Assembly (NCBI RefSeq): GCF_964355755.1
Contig: NC_092674.1
Location: 7,569,001-7,633,000, forward strand
DNA: 64,000 nucleotides
Direction of reading: 5' to 3'
DNA from: Antedon mediterranea
Taxonomy: Eukaryota; Echinodermata; Crinoidea; Comatulida; Antedonidae
Part shown: positions 59,001 to 64,000 of the stretch, piece by piece
Numbering within the stretch: the first letter of the stretch is position 1
Layout of the letters: every line of letters starts with the position of its first letter
Position numbers and translations under genes: made by a program
The notes under the pieces: generated by a model
The model's input: only the letters and a program-made list of their open reading frames with translations
Told to the model about the DNA's origin: nothing
The model's database searches: none

Positions 59001-62000
59001 TATGTTGAAAACAATACAATAAGTACGAGAATACCAAAGTGCTTTTAGGCTTTTGGCGTTCAATAGCTTACTTGAGCCTTGAGGTTGCACTGATTGGTCA
59101 TATGTTTCAATGGCATAAATGATCGTGTCATCTAATAAACTTCCATCAATTCCAATTTCATTTTCATTGTAAATTACATAGACTCCGTTGCGGTCCCCAG
59201 TTGACTCTGTCCAGAATATAAAATCCTATACAACAGAAATAAACATCTTTTACATTTTTCAATTAATTTATTATCCCTTATTTACGGATTTTCATTTAAA
59301 TCCGCCTTTTTGCCTCTTGTACGCATGGTAAGAGACTGTAACCATGTTTATAAAGAGTTTCAATAGCGCCCTCTATGGTTCATTTGCCAACATATTATAG
59401 CGCCCTCTATAGTTTCATACGCCTTAAAATGGTTCGTTCGTCTTACCTGGTATATTGAAAGATCAAAAAAGTTTAAATATCCATCAGGATGAACGTATAA
59501 TGTGTTTAGATTTGTTCCATCATATTTCATGTAGTTTATGCTACCATCTTGTCTATTGGCGTAGTATAGTCTGGAAAATGTTACTTAGAGAGTTCAATGC
59601 ATTTTGAATTTTGTTGTTGAGAAAATTTCAAATCGGCGTTATTGATTATAATTTATGGAATACATTTATAGATAAAAACATAGTGAAACGTACCTTTGTT
59701 GGCTTAGGTCTAGTGTTATACCACTAGGTTGGTCCATGTCAATTAATACATTTAAAACACGTCGATTACTACCGTCGAGGTTGGATGATTCTATTTGTCC
59801 AGGCGGGCCAAACTCGCTCCAAAAGAGTAATCTATGAAACGTGGGGTAACATATGCTTATTACACAGCTAACTCTCATAAAGGGGGGCCGTGGATATTTG
59901 GGGTTGTTCAATTCAATTTAGGCTTTTTAAATCAAGATTGGATATACATTAAAAAAAAGAAAGAAAAGAAATAAATATGGCCAACTTGACCCCAAGTCAA
60001 CTCGGTCCCATGTCAACTAGGCTTCATGTCAACTCAGTCTCAAGTCAACACGATCCCGTGTCCACTCGGCCCTAAGTCAATTGACCCCGAGTCAACTCGT
60101 CCCTAAGTCACCTTGTCTCCAAGTCAATTTGGAAGCACACTAGGCCTACACAACAGTTCTATCCATTAAAACTTACTTTTCAAAAGGATCTATCGCAATA
60201 CCTCTTGGTTTGATTACGTCATTTGTAAACAATTCTCTAACAAAACGCGAGTCATATGAACAAACAACAATGTGATTGAATGCATAGTCTGTCCAGTAAA
60301 TGTTCTTCGCAAACCAGTCAACGGCAATACCTATAATAAGAAAAGATATTCTTTGTAAAAACGTGCATCAATTCGGTAATTCAGACCAAATATTTGTATA
60401 TAGAGATAACACCGTTAATTTCAACCACCTTCCTCATTCGATTAGTTAGCTAGCTCAGGCAGTAATGTGTTTATGGGACTGTGGGGGTTTTCATTACCTG
60501 AGGATATGGGGATAAGAGTTATTTCCATTCTCAATTGTACGAGTCGACTTGCAGAAGTTAAACTCTGTTTAAATTGTTCTGATATCAATGTGTTTTTAAT
60601 ATATAATTTACATATGGCAATTTTTACAGTAATAATGTTATATACAGTGATAATGTTACAGTGATAATGGTTACTTAAATAAACTAACCTTCGACTCGTC
60701 CGATTCTCTGAAATAACACTTCTGGTAGTTCACCGTCTGCTATCCGCACCATCTTTATGGACTTATCAACTTTATCCGAATAAAACATTAGTTGATCGTA
60801 GAAATCTATTGTGAGCGCCAACGGAGATTCAGAGTCACGAATCAAAGTGTGAATAGTGTCGATGCCGTCACTAACCGCCTGGCCCTGGTGTACAAGCGTC
60901 ACTGGCATGAACGAAATCTCGTTTTCCCGCGTGAACATCAAATAAGGCGGTAAAATAACACTCTGGTCTGACGAAGATGTAATATAATGATAATGACGAT
61001 AGCAGTAATAATGACGAAGTTGTGGATGATTGTGATTTTAAGTGGTGTAGGCCTTGGCGATTGATTCAATACAAGTCACCCATACGTCGTGTTTTCCACA
61101 CGCTAAACATTTCTGAGTATCGTAAAATGTAGATATTTGTACGCATGCGCATAATTTACGTTTTTGATTCCCTATGTGGAAAACAAGCTTTACGATACGA
61201 GATCTGATTATGATAATAAAAATGAGGATATGTAATGAGCTATGATAATAATACAGTAATGTTTACCAAAAGTGCAGTTTTCTCCATCGGTGTTGAGAAT
61301 GTACTTTTCTGAACAAAGACACTCATAATCTGTCTTAGGATTATAAACGCAAACATCGTCACATGAGCTTTCCAAGATACAAACTAAAGTAGAAAAATGT
61401 AACGTAAACCCCAGAGATAATAAACATACTATATACAATCAGTATTAGTTATGGTAGGCCTACATACGATACAGAATAAAGTCCTAATAAATATATCGTG
61501 AACATCATAATATCATCATCATCATCGTCATCATTATCATCGTGGTTATAATATTATAATTATTATCGTCATCACTGTTGTCGTCATTGTTTGTCAAATT
61601 TGGATCATGGTTAATTATTATTATAATTATTAATGTCATCGCCACCATTTTATCCCAATTAAATGTTTTCATTTTTCATCTTTGTATGTATTGTATTTTA
61701 CATTTTGGTGTTTTTTTAAAATATATTTTTAAGAGCCTGCATTAAAAGGTTACACTAATATTATTAATTATTATATAAAAACCGTGTCGTCATCACCTCC
61801 AATATTACTATAACGTCACCATTAGCTAAAAGGTTATCCTACTGTAGTCACTTACCACTGCCTGTATATGGTTGTATTTCGTTACCCGACACACATATAT
61901 CTAAAACTTCTTCTTGTAATGATAAGTCATAGAATACTGTGTTGTCGCCTTTGTTTAAATATCTTATGAAACTCCCCTGTAGAGATTGAATTGCAACAAA

Positions 62001-63578
62001 TATGAAATTCTGAAACAAAAAATTAAATAGGTGAAATACGATTATAATCTAGGTACGTCATCAAACGTCATTTCATTTAGAGACTGTTTTTCTAATTACA
62101 CGGTAAAATTAGGTAGGAGGAGCTTAAATAAACCATATCAATATTAACCAATGTAATTGAAATATAGTACGCATGTATTTTAATTGAGATTATAGAGCCA
62201 CATTCAGAGAACATTTTAAGTTTATATTTTCAAATCAAAAAGTTATTTCACATGTATAGATATAATATGTTAATTTTATATGCTAGATGTATATTTTATG
62301 CTAATTTTATAACATTCACATTTTAGAATATGCACATTTTATTATGCTATTTTTTTAATATTCTAATTTTTATTATGCTAATTTTAGAATATGCTTATTT
62401 TAGAATATCCTAATTTTAGAATATGCTAATTTTTTATGTACTAATTTTCTAATATGCTAATTTTAGAATATGCTATTTTTTTAATATATTAATGTTTTAA
62501 TATGCTAATGTTTTAATATGCTAATTTTTTACTATGCTATTTTTTTAACGTGCTTATTTTATAATATGCTTATTGTATTATGCTAATTTTGGTTTGTAAG
62601 ATGCATTAGTTTACTGAACCTCATCAACAGCAATATCCAACAATGTTCCTTCTTGATAAAGCAGATTGTACTCTATTCTTCTTCCCTGTCCGTTACAATC
62701 GGAGGATTCAAGGGTGTGGTTCTCACCATATATGGTGGTCCTATCTATCCAATATAGTCTATCGAAAACAGAATAAAAAGATTAAGATTAATTTTATTAT
62801 GGCAGATAATACATAACTTTTCTATCAATGTAAATACATACAACAGTATTACATTTTAAAATGTTATTGCTAAAAAATAAACAATGTCCCAAATGGCGCC
62901 CCGTAGAACAAAATGTTGTTTTATTTAGTTGGTTTAAAGATTATTTTATTTAGTATGAAACATAAATTTGTGTGTCGTACCTTCCACCGTTAACGGTAGC
63001 GTCAACGATGATATCTGTTGGCTCTCGTAAGTTTTCAAACAATATGGTTCTGTTTTTACCACTAAGTGATGACCGTTCAATAGTTCTTCGACCCGAGTCT
63101 GTCCAAAAAATATATCCATTTACCGGGTAAACTGCAATGCCTTGCGGCTTGTCCAGTCCGGTTCCTATAATTAAAGTTGTTTTTACCGAATCGTAGGAAG
63201 ACATACGAATCCAATTGAAACCCTCGTCAATCCAGTATAAAGACCTTGAAAACCAATCTACAGCAATGGCATTCACCAGATAGCCCGACGTGCCAAACAC
63301 AGTCTGCACCGCATCTCCTTCACTTTGAAACCATTCTCGAGCGTTATAAATGGAGTTTGTAAGACTGTCGCTCATAATAGCGTTACGTTCGTAATAGTCC
63401 ACGCTAATCGCGTTCCACCTGTAGTCGCCAGCGTACCGCGCTGATGTGGTAATTGTGGTGTTATCCTTGTATGACTGAGCATTCGCCGGCAACCATCTAA
63501 TTTGTCCTTGTTTATTGTCGACAACAGACCAGAAAAGAAGATTCTCATTAGGTAGATTCATTAAGGAAACCGGCACAA
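52162..63578 (-). CDS. LRP-type receptor with YWTD/EGF, sushi, Kunitz and tyrosine-rich tail (20 exons, 5' end outside window)
   Basis: Cell-surface receptor of the LDL-receptor-related type, 1462 codons visible. Exons: 62981-63578, 62620-62758, 61856-62009, 61267-61383, 60689-60967, 60177-60330, 59694-59831, 59447-59570, 59072-59225, 58716-58844, 58004-58249, 57474-57636, 57188-57318, 56509-56769, 56194-56337, 55396-55572, 54776-54946, 54445-54516, 53874-54012, 52162-53062. All are GT-AG (exon 2 donor GTTCAG is weak) and the frame holds to the stop. Domain order: propeller, EGF, propeller, EGF, propeller, EGF, sushi, Kunitz, linker, membrane span, tail. There are no LDL-receptor class A modules in the visible part, unlike LRP1, 2, 4, 5 and 6, where they occur. 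The start codon and signal peptide lie to the right of the window. Likely endocytic and/or signalling; ligand unknown. Confidence 0.92.
53395..53778. repeat. GTTGTTGTGGTGG minisatellite in LRP-like intron 19
   Basis: Imperfect units such as GTTGGTTGTTGTGGTGGTGG and TATTGCTGTTG between exons 19 and 20. Open frames over it (Val/Leu-rich or Gly/Cys-rich) are repeat artefacts. Confidence 0.9.
53874..54012 (-). CDS. LRP-like exons 18-19: juxtamembrane linker and membrane span
   Basis: Exon 18 (54445-54516) gives a short Ser/Thr/Gln linker. Exon 19 carries the single span SLGCIACIVVVIVVISIIVF followed by RISKSSKEE, a basic stop-transfer sequence that sets the tail in the cytoplasm. Confidence 0.92.
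54776..54946 (-). CDS. LRP-like exon 17: Kunitz/BPTI domain
   Basis: Six cysteines with Kunitz-type spacing: FCSLPLSAGNSSSC, 16 residues with RYYFSD, GC, TDFEYYC, NGNENNFATIEEC, EARC. The Y-F pair, the F-x-Y-x-C and the NGN-NNF core are classic. The usual P1 position next to the second cysteine is not basic (SSSCDII), so trypsin inhibition is not expected. Single phase 1-1 exon. Confidence 0.92.
55396..55572 (-). CDS. LRP-like exon 16: sushi (CCP)-like domain
   Basis: Begins DILCPKTFLGGG, with further cysteines in NCT, TTCDIYC, KITC and the final FLC, and the tryptophan in MGKWNTDTE before the last cysteine. This is the CCP pattern plus an additional cysteine pair. Single phase 1-1 exon, as usual for CCP domains. 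The call is good but the extra cysteines leave some doubt. Confidence 0.75.
55665..55978 (-). mobile_element. tRNA-derived SINE (family S1) in LRP-like intron 15
   Basis: On the minus strand GTGGCGCAGTGTGTTGG and GGTTCGAATCC form pol III A and B boxes near 55965 and 55915. A central segment with CTCCACCCAGGTGTAT and a 3' end with GCGCTATATAAATG and an ATTATTATT tail follow. Its central segment resembles that of S2 at 56876-57176. Confidence 0.8.
56194..56337 (-). CDS. LRP-like exon 15: EGF-like domain 3
   Basis: ENGCLQDNGGCSHICLPG, then TCACSDGILLL and RCDT. Six cysteines in EGF order; phase 1-1 exon; last LRP-type module before the sushi and Kunitz exons. Confidence 0.92.
56509..58249 (-). 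CDS. LRP-like exons 11-14: third YWTD propeller
   Basis: Exons 58004-58249, 57474-57636, 57188-57318 and 56509-56769. Repeats: AIAYDPLERRVYWIDGS, VQRSSLDGSNVES, GIAVDYITRLVFWTDSV, RRLFWSVQG and NRLYWCDENAGIIESITL. Intron 11 (57637-58003) holds two decayed copies of exon 12 sequence; intron 13 holds a SINE starting about 12 bases past the exon 13 donor. Confidence 0.9.
56876..57176 (-). mobile_element. tRNA-derived SINE (family S2) in LRP-like intron 13
   Basis: Minus strand: GTTGCGCAGTGATTAGAGC (A-box region), a TTGGACTTGCAATCAAGAGG anticodon-arm region and GGTTCAAGCC (B box), then the central CCTCCCCACCCAGGTGAT shared with S1. It begins about 12 bases downstream of the exon 13 splice donor. 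Confidence 0.75.
57686..57955 (-). pseudogene. decayed duplicates of LRP-like exon 12 inside intron 11
   Basis: Plus-strand AGGATCCACTACTATATT at 57689-57706 repeats the exon 12 sequence at 57485-57502 almost exactly, and GTATACC and TGTAATAGTCTACAGCAATG follow in the same order as in exon 12. A second relic has AATACCGAATC and AATGCATTTTGGTGCT (57917-57947), matching the other end of exon 12. Both have deletions and broken frames. Confidence 0.65.
58716..58844 (-). CDS. LRP-like exon 10: EGF-like domain 2
   Basis: Reads NICDLSNNGGCPHICL then SCACSDGFKL and a final QC. NGGC..HICL and CxCxxGF are the standard LRP-type EGF signature. Phase 1-1 exon. Confidence 0.92.
59072..60967 (-). CDS. LRP-like exons 5-9: second YWTD propeller
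   Basis: Exons 60689-60967, 60177-60330, 59694-59831, 59447-59570 and 59072-59225. The entry strand YLMFTRENEISF is typical of LRP propellers. Then SPLALTIDFYDQLMFYSD, GIAVDWFAKNIYWTDYAFN, KLLFWSEFG, IESSNLDGSNRR and DFIFWTESTGDRNG. Introns carry the 15-bp minisatellite at 59981-60130 and a short duplicated GCGCCCTCTATGGTTCAT-type sequence near 59365-59425. Confidence 0.9.
59981..60130. repeat. 15-bp minisatellite in LRP-like intron 6
   Basis: About nine units of the type AAGTCAACTCGGTCCC with variants (ATGTCAACTCAGTCTC, GTGTCCACTCGGCCCT). Non-coding. Confidence 0.9.
61267..61383 (-). CDS. LRP-like exon 4: EGF-like domain 1
   Basis: Six cysteines in EGF order (CILESSC, DDVC, YECLC, ENC) in an exon of phase 1-1, which is the usual phase for shuffled extracellular modules. 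The last two cysteines are followed directly by the next propeller. Confidence 0.9.
61856..63578 (-). CDS. LRP-like exons 1-3: first visible YWTD propeller
   Basis: Exons 62981-63578, 62620-62758 and 61856-62009. Repeats include LYWIDEGFNWIRMSSYDSV, GIAVYPVNGYIFWTDSGRR, IERSSLSGKNR and LYWIDRTTIYGEN, the beta-propeller pattern of LDL-receptor-type proteins. Exon 1 starts in mid-codon, so a further upstream exon must exist past 63579. Intron 2 (62010-62619) carries an AT-rich minisatellite. Confidence 0.9.
62280..62590. repeat. AT-rich minisatellite in LRP-like intron 2
   Basis: About 20 imperfect units of ATATGCTAATTTTAGA. It occupies half of intron 2 and ends about 30 bases before exon 2. 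Confidence 0.9.
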
Positions 63579-64000
63579 CTGAAAGAGTAAGACAGCTATG
63601 AAAAGATACCGATCAACGGCTTAAAACACCGATGCATTGGCACGTTACACAGGGCCGATTCAGGCTTGGCCCTAGCCCAATGGTTTCATGGGCAAGTTAA
63701 GCTAACTTCGGTGGGGTGGGACTCAAATTACCCGGGTAAATAACTAACTGACCGGGCTTTTTACACATAAAAGATACCGTATTAGGAGTTTCCCGTGCAC
63801 ATTCCCGAGGCAACATTATGGCATTATACTGTACGTGGAGATTTACTGTGTAGTACAGACAGGGAGTTGTCTATTAACTCACTGGTACAGAGAATTGAGT
63901 TCAATAGAGCCTCACAACTCTCACTTTTAGGTACGATATTTCTGACCCCTAAATAAATTCCTATGTATTAAAACGTAACGTAAAATAATACCAGTGACCT
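63579..64000. other. LRP-like intron sequence, possible repeat
   Basis: No exon with proper phase was found. A GC-richer block (63640-63930, GCTTGGCCCTAGCCCAATGG, ATTACCCGGGTAAATAAC) differs from its surroundings and may be an interspersed repeat, but I have no second copy to confirm it. Confidence 0.4.

Overview
The window is animal nuclear DNA. It is AT-rich, the genes have many GT-AG introns, and the intergenic and intronic DNA is full of short inverted-repeat transposons (MITEs), tRNA-derived SINEs, minisatellites and microsatellites. Gene content (a histamine H2-type receptor, P4HTM-like oxygenases with EF-hands, cyclin C, an LRP-type receptor) and the very frequent octamer-like word TAGGCCT suggest a marine invertebrate deuterostome, probably an echinoderm. 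That assignment is inference; the sequence does not prove it.

Layout. From 1 to about 24.9 kb I find no host gene. This stretch holds a 3.7-kb DNA transposon (720-4419) with remnants of a SAM plus C2H2 zinc-finger gene, many copies of three MITE families (A, B and C), a 1.1-kb satellite (10.7-11.8 kb), a LINE 3' end (16.0-16.4 kb), a Helitron-like terminus (17.5 kb) and a large ATC microsatellite (18.5-19.0 kb). At 25008-26237 (minus) lies an intronless histamine H2 receptor-like GPCR. At 29195-34445 and 35230-40111 (both minus) lie two head-to-tail P4HTM-like genes of eight exons each with identical intron phases; the upstream copy A ends in the ER-retention signal KDEL, copy B ends early without it. 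A 1.2-kb head-to-head intergenic region, dominated by CTAG and AGGCCT palindromes, separates copy B from cyclin C (41328-51043, plus, 11 exons). The 4.7-kb last intron of cyclin C carries about 25 copies of a 62-bp unit grown out of a family B MITE. From 52162 to beyond the right edge (minus) lies an LRP-type receptor with at least 20 exons: YWTD propeller/EGF modules, then a sushi and a Kunitz domain, one membrane span, and a 300-residue tail with repeated tyrosine motifs. It is convergent with cyclin C.

The genes do not form a pathway. Cyclin C is the CDK8-module cyclin of Mediator in the nucleus; the P4HTM-like enzymes are predicted in the secretory pathway/ER; the GPCR and the LRP-like protein are predicted at the cell surface. 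All exon boundaries given were read by eye from splice signals; every gene keeps its frame across all junctions, which is the main support for the models.
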